Positions 5,664 to 11,631 of a stretch of DNA of 11,631 nucleotides are shown piece by piece. The stretch comes from an uncultured Actinomycetes bacterium (GTDB taxonomy: Bacteria > Actinomycetota > Actinomycetes > Nanopelagicales > Nanopelagicaceae): positions 1-11,631 of the forward strand of contig CAIYQS010000095.1 of the NCBI GenBank assembly GCA_903928395.1, in the 5' to 3' direction. The first letter of the stretch is position 1, and each line of letters opens with the position of its first letter. The position numbers were made by a program, and so were the translations under genes. A model generated the notes under the pieces. The model was not told the DNA's origin, searched no databases, and saw only the letters and a program-made list of their open reading frames with translations.

Positions 5664-7061
5664 GTGAGAGGGAAGGGAGTTCTGGTCGCACTTCTCATTG
5701 TGTCGACCATAATGTTCACGACCTTTGGCCTGCGCACTATTTCGATCGCAGCTCCTATTGATGACCTCACTCTTGGTACCGCTGGTAATTATTCAATGCT
5801 TGCGGGCAGTGCCATAACCAAGGGGGATGGGAGTCTCACCGCAGGAAATTTGGCGTCCACCGCTGGAATTTATCCTGGAGTAGTTGCTCTGGACCTGGCT
5901 GCCTCATTTGTCACGACGGGATCGGCCCAATTTGAGAATGGGACAGCGGCTGCAGGGTTGGCCCAGACCGACTTAGCCACCGCGATTACTGCTGGTTCGG
6001 CGTTAACTCCAGATGTATCAACAGTACTTTTATCGAATGTGGTCCTCACTCCTGGAATTTACGCTGCTCCCTCTGGCACCGCATTGGCAATCACAGTTGG
6101 ATTAACGCTTGATGCAGGGGGAAATCCTGATGCGCGATTTGTTTTCAGAACCGACTCCGCGCTGAATATCGACGCTGCGGTTACTGTTTCGTTGATCAAC
6201 GGCGCTCAAGAGCGCAATGTCTATTGGCTCGTGGGAAGCGCGCTAACGATTGGAGCAGGGGCAGACTTGCCGGGGAATTTCTTGGTCGTATCTGCCGCCA
6301 CGGTAGGCGCTAACGCAATTATCCGAGGATCACTCTTATGCCAAGGCGCAGTAACTCTTGGGGCAAATAGTTCGCTCATCTTTGATTCACTCACCGCTCC
6401 GATCCCAACCCCAACGCCAACACCAACACCAACACCAACACCAACACCAACCCCAACGCCAACGCCAACGCCAACGCCAACACCAACACCAACACCAACG
6501 CCAACACCAACACCAACGCCAACGCCAACACCAACACCCACTCCAATCGTCATTCCATATATTCCCCCAGCACCTTTGCCCACTCCCACTCCAAGCGAAA
6601 CTGCGAGGCAAACCCCATCTCCAACACCGACTCCCACACCACCACAACCACCATCACCTTCCGCGCCCCCCACACCAATCCCGCTTCTTTCGCCTTTGCC
6701 TGCACCTGTAGATTCACCTACACCGACACCCTCTGTGTCACCAGTACCGATACCGTCACTGATGCCGGTGCTCACGCCACTTCCACGACCCACCGCCAAG
6801 TCAAAACCCTCACCATTAGTAGTCCCCACTAAATCAGCTTTGATCGGTCAAGTGGGTATTCCGGGGAATTCATTCTCAACACGGCCGGTGCTTACAGTTA
6901 CGGCCGGGCCACCTCCTCAAATTTATTTTTCTGCTTTGCTAGATTTTTCGGCAAACTCCATTTTTGTTGGGCCGCAGGGCGAGACGGTGCACTTAAAACT
7001 TCAGAACATTGCGATCGGCGATCAAATTCGTATCGTTCTCCAGAAAGTTTCGCATGGTTAG
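5664..7061 (+). CDS. Secreted DUF3494 ice-binding protein with Pro-Thr stalk
   Basis: 465 residues from GTG 5664 (AGAAG at 5653-5657 is six bases upstream; TTG 5661 is the alternative). Order: signal peptide with a basic start and the core VLVALLIVSTIMF, cleaved near SIAA-PIDD; DUF3494 ice-binding beta-helix at about 34-247; (PT)23P at 248-294; a Pro/Ser/Thr-rich linker to about 390; a small C-terminal domain to 465. Family landmarks are LGTAGNYSMLAGS at the start, LTPGIY, then GNPDARFVFRTDSAL, INGAQERNVYWLVGSALTIG, and a final RGSLLCQGAVTLGANSSL. The family binds ice crystal planes and inhibits recrystallisation or anchors cells to ice. No LPXTG, C-terminal membrane helix or SLH domain is visible, so attachment, if any, is through the C-terminal domain or the next gene's product. 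Its stop overlaps that gene by 8 bases. Confidence 0.85.
   Translation: MRGKGVLVALLIVSTIMFTTFGLRTISIAAPIDDLTLGTAGNYSMLAGSAITKGDGSLTAGNLASTAGIYPGVVALDLAASFVTTGSAQFENGTAAAGLAQTDLATAITAGSALTPDVSTVLLSNVVLTPGIYAAPSGTALAITVGLTLDAGGNPDARFVFRTDSALNIDAAVTVSLINGAQERNVYWLVGSALTIGAGADLPGNFLVVSAATVGANAIIRGSLLCQGAVTLGANSSLIFDSLTAPIPTPTPTPTPTPTPTPTPTPTPTPTPTPTPTPTPTPTPTPTPTPTPTPIVIPYIPPAPLPTPTPSETARQTPSPTPTPTPPQPPSPSAPPTPIPLLSPLPAPVDSPTPTPSVSPVPIPSLMPVLTPLPRPTAKSKPSPLVVPTKSALIGQVGIPGNSFSTRPVLTVTAGPPPQIYFSALLDFSANSIFVGPQGETVHLKLQNIAIGDQIRIVLQKVSHG
6405..6545 (+). repeat. Hexanucleotide tandem repeat encoding (Pro-Thr)23-Pro
   Basis: 141 bases of CCAACN units, with CCA for Pro almost throughout and ACA, ACG or ACC for Thr. 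The unit is 6 bases, so gain or loss of copies keeps the frame and only changes stalk length. Less regular Pro-Thr-Ser coding continues to about 6810. Confidence 0.9.
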
Positions 7062-8733
7062 AAGAGTTCTAGTGGTCTTACTGCTCACACCAGTCATTGG
7101 ACTGCTTATGAGTTCCGCTCAAGCTAGCCAACCGCCGATAACGCTGTATTCAGCATCGGCGACCTCCACCCAAGAAGAGTTAAGTCTCTTGATACCTAAT
7201 AATTTGGATCCCGGATTTCAATCAATCTCGGTATCGATAATTGGGAGCGACAACAAGGTAAATCAAAAAACCTTCTATTTTTGCAAGACTTTAACTGGAA
7301 ATATCAACTGGAATAACAAGTGTCCAGATGCGACGGTGCTGGTTTCGCAGGCGACCCTGAATGCGATATCCCTACGAACCAAACTTCCCCCATACAATCC
7401 GCGCTCTGAACCGAAGAAGACCACAGACCTAGTTATTGCTTCACTCGCCGCGATCACCGTGGCATCAACAACTAAAATCGCGATGGGGAAATCAGCTCCT
7501 CCAAGTTCTTCCAAACAGCAGGGGTACCTATCGCAAGTGGCCAAGGGAGGGTTGCTGTTAGGAACTGTTCTTACTGGTCCAGGGGATAAATTAAGGGCAA
7601 AACAGAGCAAAACAAGTGTGGCTGGAGCGAAGCTGACGGCGCTATCTACCCGCACATCTGCCGCATCTCCACTCGCATCAAGAATCCTGTCTGATGGAAA
7701 TTATCTCCGGGCGACGATGCAGCGCATCGCCCACCTGGTTTACCCGCTTGCTCTGGGAATTGGATTTCTTGCGGCTAAGAGTGTGAGTTACCAAGCCATG
7801 CCACCCGCTTATGCATTTATTGTGATGTTTTTGGTGATCGGGATTTTTGATTCCCTAGCAGGAGTGCTGACAGTTCTCTCCTTCGGACTTTTATCAGTTG
7901 TAACAGGGCACGTAACAAACTTGTCGGAATTTTTAACTTTGATGGGAATTTCACTCATTGGCTTTAGTCCGATTTTATTGGCGAGTGTATTCCGACCATT
8001 GCGACGCACGACTGATAATTTTTCGAGTTACTGGGAGAGAGTCACTGATTATTTAGTCGCAAGTTTGCTAACTGGTTGGGTGGTAAAACAGATCATCCTT
8101 GGACTTTCTGGTTTATCGGGATTGCAACTCCCCATCACTGCGCATGCCCATGCATTGGGAGTTATCGCAGGCGTGTTGGTAATCGTTCGCTACGGACTGG
8201 AAGACTTCTCCTCATATCTTTTCCCAGGCCATATGTCGGCAATTGAACCGAGTTATCGCGATCAATCCACCAAGCAATACCTCGTTCGGATTATTGTTCA
8301 GATAGCGGTTTTTCTCCTTGTTGCGGAGCCATTTTTAGGCCCTAGCCCTTCGCTCTGGATCGGCTTGGCGATTTTCACCATTCCGCTCATACTTTCTCTC
8401 TTCAATGAGCGACTTCCAAAATCACAAGCGATCTCTAGATGGATCCCTAAGGGAATAATCGAAATGATCACCATGACCTTCGCCGGTTTCTTAATTGCGC
8501 GGATACTCAATTGGTATCCTCAAAGTGCCACTGGCTATGTTTTAACGGCATTCGTTTTACTAGGAATCCCAGGATTTATTTTGAAACTGCTTCCACTCTT
8601 TGCTGATGAACCAAGTGATGCTTGGAAAGAAAGCTCATTCGGGAAGATAACTTATCGAGTTGGAGGCGTGGTTGCGCTAGTTCTTCTTGGTTACATCGTG
8701 ACAACCGGAATCATCTTGTCCAACAATCTGTAA
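7054..8733 (+). CDS. Polytopic membrane protein of unknown function, exported N-terminal domain
   Basis: 559 residues from ATG 7054, which overlaps the ice-binding gene's stop as ATGGTTAG, so translation is probably coupled; an upstream TTG at 7009 is less likely because it delays the signal peptide. Residues 1-25 form a signal peptide (VRRVLVVLLL, cleavage after AQA). An exported beta-rich segment at about 26-120 has only two Cys, C77 and C90, a possible disulfide. A Lys/Ser/Thr-rich stretch with short hydrophobic pieces lies at 120-220, followed by about nine membrane helices between 228 and 556, with a His/Ala turn ITAHAHALGV at 361-370. The family is not recognised: no ATPase, glycosyltransferase, transporter or protease motif is visible. 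Placement directly after the ice-binding protein suggests a role in its display, export or sensing, by inference only. Confidence 0.7.
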   Translation: MVRRVLVVLLLTPVIGLLMSSAQASQPPITLYSASATSTQEELSLLIPNNLDPGFQSISVSIIGSDNKVNQKTFYFCKTLTGNINWNNKCPDATVLVSQATLNAISLRTKLPPYNPRSEPKKTTDLVIASLAAITVASTTKIAMGKSAPPSSSKQQGYLSQVAKGGLLLGTVLTGPGDKLRAKQSKTSVAGAKLTALSTRTSAASPLASRILSDGNYLRATMQRIAHLVYPLALGIGFLAAKSVSYQAMPPAYAFIVMFLVIGIFDSLAGVLTVLSFGLLSVVTGHVTNLSEFLTLMGISLIGFSPILLASVFRPLRRTTDNFSSYWERVTDYLVASLLTGWVVKQIILGLSGLSGLQLPITAHAHALGVIAGVLVIVRYGLEDFSSYLFPGHMSAIEPSYRDQSTKQYLVRIIVQIAVFLLVAEPFLGPSPSLWIGLAIFTIPLILSLFNERLPKSQAISRWIPKGIIEMITMTFAGFLIARILNWYPQSATGYVLTAFVLLGIPGFILKLLPLFADEPSDAWKESSFGKITYRVGGVVALVLLGYIVTTGIILSNNL

Positions 8734-8798
8734 AGAATCATTTTCTTGTAAGCAATAAGAGAAACAAACGAGAGCACACGGTAAAGGGCAAAAAGTAG

Positions 8799-8830
8799 TG
8801 TTTGAAGTGAAACCAAAGTTTGAAGTGAAA
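8799..8830 (+). repeat. Direct repeat GTTTGAAGTGAAA, two copies 19 bases apart
   Basis: The motif occurs at about 8799-8811 and 8818-8830, just upstream of the SHOCT gene's ribosome site. If translated from GTG 8798 it would add two FEVK units, but the strong ribosome site follows it, so it more likely lies in the leader and could be a tandem regulator site or a short duplication. Confidence 0.5.
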
Positions 8831-8832
8831 TC

Positions 8833-8840
8833 AAGAGGAG
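8833..8840 (+). promoter_or_regulatory. Ribosome binding site deciding the ATG at 8846
   Basis: AAGAGGAG ends five bases before the ATG at 8846. GTG 8798 in the same frame has no purine-rich site before it, so the downstream start is preferred. Confidence 0.75.
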
Positions 8841-8845
8841 TAATC

Positions 8846-9091
8846 ATGGATGCAAATACGCCTAACATTCACACGCCACCGGAGGAACATGCCCCGCCAG
8901 TGTCCCCAGAACGTTCTCACGAACATGAAGATATCGAACAGGCATTTCTTGATCATGACCATGTTCACCCACATTCAGTTCACCCACATCATGAAGAACC
9001 ACCGCTGGTGATCTTGGATCGTAGATTCGCTAAGGGCGAAATAACGAAAGAGGTTTACGCCGAGTCAAAAGGTTTGCTGTTAAAAAAGTAG
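8846..9091 (+). CDS. His-rich SHOCT-domain small protein
   Basis: 81 residues in two parts. Residues 1-52 are polar and rich in His, Glu and Pro, with HEHEDIEQ, DHDHVHPHSVHPHHEEPP and no hydrophobic core; this segment could bind transition metals such as Zn, Ni or Cu. Residues 53-81 (LVILDRRFAKGEITKEVYAESKGLLLKK) are a SHOCT motif: the short helix pair with the G-E-I-T-x-E-x-Y signature normally found at protein C-termini and thought to aid oligomerisation or nucleic-acid contact. No signal peptide and no Cys. The start is fixed by AAGAGGAG. It lies 112 bases after the membrane protein gene on the same strand, so it may be the last gene of that row or have its own promoter, and is convergent with rarA, with ten bases between the stops. 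Its precise role is unknown. Confidence 0.7.
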   Translation: MDANTPNIHTPPEEHAPPVSPERSHEHEDIEQAFLDHDHVHPHSVHPHHEEPPLVILDRRFAKGEITKEVYAESKGLLLKK

Positions 9092-9101
9092 AAAATTTTC
9101 T

Positions 9102-10415
9102 TCACTTTCCCCGTAAGAGATTGCGGATCTGCTCTAGCGCAGTTTTAATCCGGGATTCGTAGCCGTGGGTTGAAGGCTGGTAATACTCCTTTCCGACTAA
9201 GTTGTCAGGTAAGTACTGCTGCTTGGCTACCGCAGTTTCCAGGTCGTGAGGATAGATGTAGGAGTTGGAATCTCGCTTGGAGCTCTCAGCACGATCACGG
9301 AGCGCACCCGAGTTAGGGTCGCGTAAATGGGCGGGTACGGGACCTGCATTACCCGCTCTTACATCTGCGATAGCGGCATCAATCGCTAGGTAGGCAGCAT
9401 TCGATTTTGGAGCCGTTGCTAGATAAGCAACCGCTTCGGCAAGAATGATTCTTGCCTCTGGCATGCCGATCATTGCAACAGCCTGTGCCGCTGCCACAGC
9501 GATTCCTAGCGCTTGAGGATCAGCCAACCCAATATCTTCGCTGGCGCTTATCATCATTCGTCGGGCAATAAATCGAGGATCTTCTCCGGATTCGAGCGCT
9601 CGGGCTAGATAGTGCATTGCTGCGTCGACATCGGAGCCTCGAATACTTTTGATGAATGCACTCGCAACGTCGTAATGATTATCGCCACCGCGATCATAAT
9701 TTTGAATGACGCGATCTACCGCTTTATTGAGCGTTGCAGTTGTTATTTCACTCTCGGAAGCGCCAGCGGCCGCTTCTAGATATGTGAGTGCACGTCTGGC
9801 ATCACCTGCAGCCAATCTGACAAGAGCATCCCGGGCTTCCCTCTCGATCGTCAGTTCGCCACTCAATCCTCGGGGATCTGTCAGGGCTCGATCGATCAAA
9901 GTAGCGATATCTGCATCAGGAATCGAACGAAGTGTGAGAACGATGGAGCGTGAAAGCAGAGGGGAGTTGATGGAGAAAGATGGATTCTCGGTCGTGGCTG
10001 CAACGAGGGTTACCCATCGATTTTCAACTCCTGGCAGTAGGGCATCTTGCTGAGCTTTAGAGAAGCGGTGGACTTCATCGATGAAAAGAACTGTCTCTCT
10101 GCCTTCCACATTTAATCGCTCTTGTGCTTCGTTCAATACTTCCCGCACTTGAGCTACTCCAGAACTCACGGCAGAAAGTTCCACGAACTCCCTGGAGTCC
10201 GAATGGGCGATCATCTTGGCGAGTGTGGTCTTGCCACTACCTGGAGGACCGTAAAGAAGGACGCTGGTGATGTGCTTGGCTTCGCCATCAATCAAACGTA
10301 CGAGAGGCGAGCCAGGTTGTAGAAGATGTTGTTGGCCTAAAAGTTGGTGGACCGAGGAAGGGCGAAGTCGAACCGCAAGCGGAGCACCTGATTCTGCTGC
10401 AGTAATTTCACTCAT
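9102..10415 (-). CDS. rarA: Replication-associated recombination protein A (RarA/MgsA), AAA+ ATPase
   Basis: 437 residues, full length for the family. The N-terminus has the family opening PLAVRLRPSSVHQLLGQQHLL, similar to clamp-loader subunits. Walker A is GPPGSGKTT at 56-64, Walker B is VLFIDEVHRF at 109-118, sensor 1 is AATTENPSF near 139-147, and the likely arginine finger is in SPLLSRS at 151-157. The C-terminal half, from about 280, carries the MgsA tetramerisation domain, including the conserved RRMMISASEDIGLADPQAL and, near 355-400, an AHLRD...YPHD region. RarA acts at stalled replication forks with SSB and opens duplex ends. The start ATG (10413-10415) has a GGGA element seven bases upstream on the minus strand. 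It is a single gene convergent with the SHOCT gene; a 200-base leader with possible hairpins separates it from the divergent lipoprotein gene. Confidence 0.95.
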   Translation of the reverse strand: MSEITAAESGAPLAVRLRPSSVHQLLGQQHLLQPGSPLVRLIDGEAKHITSVLLYGPPGSGKTTLAKMIAHSDSREFVELSAVSSGVAQVREVLNEAQERLNVEGRETVLFIDEVHRFSKAQQDALLPGVENRWVTLVAATTENPSFSINSPLLSRSIVLTLRSIPDADIATLIDRALTDPRGLSGELTIEREARDALVRLAAGDARRALTYLEAAAGASESEITTATLNKAVDRVIQNYDRGGDNHYDVASAFIKSIRGSDVDAAMHYLARALESGEDPRFIARRMMISASEDIGLADPQALGIAVAAAQAVAMIGMPEARIILAEAVAYLATAPKSNAAYLAIDAAIADVRAGNAGPVPAHLRDPNSGALRDRAESSKRDSNSYIYPHDLETAVAKQQYLPDNLVGKEYYQPSTHGYESRIKTALEQIRNLLRGK

Positions 10416-10466
10416 ATTTATCCCATCTGACCAACAAGAACTCTAGCGGTTGAAAATCGGGAGTAT

Positions 10467-10535
10467 GCCTTCGGGCCGTCCGGACTTCTTCAGCAAGCGT
10501 TTTCTTTCGCTTTAGAAGCGATACCCATTTTGGGT
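10467..10535 (-). promoter_or_regulatory. Clustered small hairpins in the rarA leader
   Basis: Read on the minus strand, ACCCA-AAA-TGGGT (10535-10523) is followed one base later by TCGCTT-CTA-AAGCGA (10521-10507). The AAGCG arm could instead pair with a downstream CGCTT at 10499-10495. Further on is GCC-CGAA-GGC (10476-10467), a tetraloop-type hairpin. No T-run follows, so it is not a standard terminator. No riboswitch family is recognised. Confidence 0.3.
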
Positions 10536-10573
10536 CACCTAAAACCCCAGCCAGCGTCGTAAAAGAAATCAAG

Positions 10574-10602
10574 TATTTAGGCGTAGGCACACGTTACGCC
10601 AA
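10574..10602 (-). promoter_or_regulatory. Candidate rarA promoter
   Basis: On the minus strand TTGGCG (10602-10597) and TAAATA (10579-10574) are 17 bases apart, a normal -35/-10 spacing with partial matches to TTGACA and TATAAT. Transcription would start near 10567, giving a leader of about 150 bases. The match is weak. Confidence 0.3.
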
Positions 10603-10603
10603 C

Positions 10604-10609
10604 TACTAT
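10604..10609 (+). promoter_or_regulatory. -10 box placing the lipoprotein gene on a leaderless mRNA
   Basis: TACTAT ends six bases before the ATG at 10616, so the expected transcription start coincides with the start codon. No Shine-Dalgarno is present, which agrees. No convincing -35. It is flanked by inverted TACGCC (10595-10600) and GGCGTA (10611-10616), with another GGCGTA at 10580-10585. Confidence 0.5.
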
Positions 10610-10615
10610 CGGCGT

Positions 10616-11386
10616 ATGGAGCTGACTAAGACCAAAAAATTAGCCGTTCTGTTTGTGCTTGGCGTTATGACCTTGATGCTGAGTGGTTGCGTTCGACTCG
10701 GTATCGATCTCGAGATAAGCAAGAACAAAACGGTAAGCGGCACAATGGTCTTCGCCCTCGAGGACTCACTAGCCGCCCTTGGAGGCGCTGGCACCTCATT
10801 GCCCCAGAGTGGTTTGATCGATGCCAAAACCCCCGGTGTCACTGTGCATCCTTACTCTAAAGATGGCTTCACCGGCCAAGAATATGTTTTGAATAATGTG
10901 CCAATTTCAGCGTTCAAACCAAAGGGCCAAGACGACTCATTCTCAATAACTGAAACCCCAAGTCGAATAACGGTAAATGGTTATCTGGACTTATCAAGTA
11001 CTAGCGGAGGAGATGCCACCAGCTCCCTCTTAGCGTCATCGATTTTATCGACAGCAGATATTCACGTCACGATCAAATTCCCTTACGACGTTATTTCAAG
11101 TACTGGTGTGATCTCCTCTGATCATCGAACTGTGACATGGCGTCCCAAGCTCGGAGAGAAAACACAACTTCAAGCAGTGATCGCGATTCCTTCTGCGTCG
11201 AACATCTTGGACATTGTGGGCGTTGTCGTTGTGGTGATCCTCGGCGTTGCTCTAGGGGCCCTCCTTGGTCGGCAGAGAAAACGTAAGAAGCAGCAAGCCG
11301 AACTTGAAAACCAAATTAGAGAATATGAATCAAAGACTGAAAGTGAGTCTGGGCCGGAATCAAATCCCGAAAATCAGGCGGATTGA
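10616..11386 (+). CDS. LppM-like (DUF3153) lipoprotein with C-terminal membrane anchor
   Basis: 256 residues. A lipoprotein signal peptide occupies 1-24 (KTKKLAVLFVLGVMTLMLSGC) with lipobox L-S-G-C and lipidated Cys25. The extracytoplasmic domain begins CVRLGIDLEISKNKTVSGTMVFALEDS, the pattern of LppM-type proteins of actinobacteria, and is mostly beta structure to about 190 (DIHVTIKFPYDVISS and TVTWRPKLGEKTQLQAVI near the end). A strong membrane helix at about 198-217 (DIVGVVVVVILGVALGALL) is followed by an arginine/lysine stop (RQRKRKK) and a charged, helical then disordered cytoplasmic tail of about 35 residues. LppM in mycobacteria is tied to envelope and phagosome biology; in a free-living organism only an envelope role can be assumed. 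The ATG at 10616 is chosen because the -10 box fits a leaderless transcript. Confidence 0.75.
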   Translation: MELTKTKKLAVLFVLGVMTLMLSGCVRLGIDLEISKNKTVSGTMVFALEDSLAALGGAGTSLPQSGLIDAKTPGVTVHPYSKDGFTGQEYVLNNVPISAFKPKGQDDSFSITETPSRITVNGYLDLSSTSGGDATSSLLASSILSTADIHVTIKFPYDVISSTGVISSDHRTVTWRPKLGEKTQLQAVIAIPSASNILDIVGVVVVVILGVALGALLGRQRKRKKQQAELENQIREYESKTESESGPESNPENQAD

Positions 11387-11398
11387 AATCACCTTAAT

Positions 11399-11404
11399 TA
11401 GGCT
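11399..11404 (+). promoter_or_regulatory. -10 box placing the DoxX-like gene on a leaderless mRNA
   Basis: TAGGCT ends six bases before the ATG at 11411, the same geometry as at 10604-10616. There is no purine-rich ribosome site between the lipoprotein stop (11386) and this ATG. Confidence 0.4.
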
Positions 11405-11410
11405 ACCTCT

Positions 11411-11631
11411 ATGAATCTAGACGACGTGGGCCGTCCTATGGGGATACTTCTAATAGTCACAGGGACTGCGCATTTCATATTTCCTAAAGCTCTGGATTCA
11501 ATAGTCCCTCATTTCCTGCCGGGCAGCGCACGAACATGGACCTACCTCAGCGGCGCGGCCGAACTTTTAATCGCAATCGGTTTGTTATCTCCACTTTCAA
11601 TAAAAGTTGGGGGAACTTCAATCCGCCTCAT
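11411..11631 (+). CDS. DoxX-like membrane protein, 5' part, cut by window end
   Basis: 73 complete codons are visible from ATG 11411 and the frame is open at the right edge. After a short polar start (NLDDVGRP) comes a first membrane helix MGILLIVTGTAHFIFPKAL, then the loop DSIVPHFLPGSARTWTYLSG and a second helix AAELLIAIGLLSPL. The order GxxHF-P, IVP-x-xLP, and SGxxE at the head of helix 2 is the pattern of DoxX/DoxX-like small four-helix membrane proteins, whose members are linked to quinone or thiol redox steps and envelope stress in various bacteria. The specific role cannot be read. It lies 24 bases after the lipoprotein gene, on the same strand, but probably has its own start site. Confidence 0.65.
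   Translation, partial: MNLDDVGRPMGILLIVTGTAHFIFPKALDSIVPHFLPGSARTWTYLSGAAELLIAIGLLSPLSIKVGGTSIRL

Noticed and set aside
6405..6545. Repeat array as a CRISPR
   Set aside because: Six-base coding units with no spacers and no cas genes nearby.
6358..6711. Plus-strand frame encoding Gln-His-Arg repeats
   Set aside because: Same hexanucleotide array read in another frame; no start signals and no family.
6221..6829. Long minus-strand open frame rich in Gly-Val repeats
   Set aside because: It is the antisense reading of the Pro-Thr repeat; the plus strand holds a complete recognised ice-binding protein with a signal peptide.
8798..8845. N-terminal extension of the SHOCT protein from GTG 8798
   Set aside because: A strong AAGAGGAG five bases before ATG 8846 and a lack of any ribosome site before 8798 favour the shorter protein.
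10470..10490. RNase P RNA-like AGTCCGGAC segment on the minus strand
   Set aside because: The intergenic space is about 200 bases, too short, and no other conserved RNase P elements are present.
10408..10590. 60-codon minus-strand frame overlapping the rarA start as ATGAGTGA
   Set aside because: The overlap looks like coupling, but its GTG start has no ribosome site, the candidate rarA promoter begins downstream of that start, and the peptide resembles nothing I know. A small real gene is not fully excluded.

Overview
Most of the window (about 930 to the right end) looks like the chromosome of a mid-GC actinobacterium. The signs are an LppM-type lipoprotein, the tail of an LpqC/PHB-depolymerase-like esterase, a mix of GTG and ATG starts, and two genes whose -10 box sits directly in front of the start codon, suggesting leaderless mRNAs. 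A freshwater or cold-water lineage such as the Nanopelagicales/acI group would fit the G+C near one half and the ice-binding protein, but that placement is inference. The first ~920 bases are different: AT-rich (19 of 60 bases G or C at 61-120, against 28 of 60 at 961-1020), without Shine-Dalgarno sequences, and encoding the end of a type III restriction-modification methyltransferase and the start of its Res subunit, in a style resembling Bacteroidota. The Res reading frame runs straight into the esterase tail near 905-930. A chimeric assembly join is the simplest explanation.

Layout from left to right: mod 3' part (1-726), res 5' stub (733 to ~921), esterase 3' tail (~922-1107), convergent SRPBCC gene (1088-1534, minus) with a palindromic operator candidate upstream, and a family-3 membrane acyltransferase interrupted by one in-frame TAG (1682-2722). 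Next come a cNMP-like/CBS/DUF294 nucleotidyltransferase protein (2759-4573) overlapping a DnaQ-like exonuclease (4552-5193), and a 205-base intergenic region. A possible cold or ice cassette follows: a small LEA/CsbD-like helical protein (5399-5632), a secreted DUF3494 ice-binding protein with a long Pro-Thr repeat (5664-7061), a polytopic membrane protein of unknown function overlapping it by 8 bases (7054-8733), and a His-rich SHOCT protein (8846-9091). rarA lies convergent to these (9102-10415, minus) behind a leader with small hairpins. Divergent from it is an LppM-like lipoprotein (10616-11386), then the start of a DoxX-like membrane protein cut by the window edge (11411-11631).

The part most likely to hold something new is 5399-8733 (perhaps to 9091). 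A predicted secreted ice-binding domain on a variable Pro-Thr stalk, with no recognisable wall or membrane anchor of its own, is apparently co-translated with an exported-N-terminus multispan membrane protein I cannot assign. A working idea is an ice adhesin with its own membrane partner plus a small stress protein. This rests on gene order and domain recognition only.
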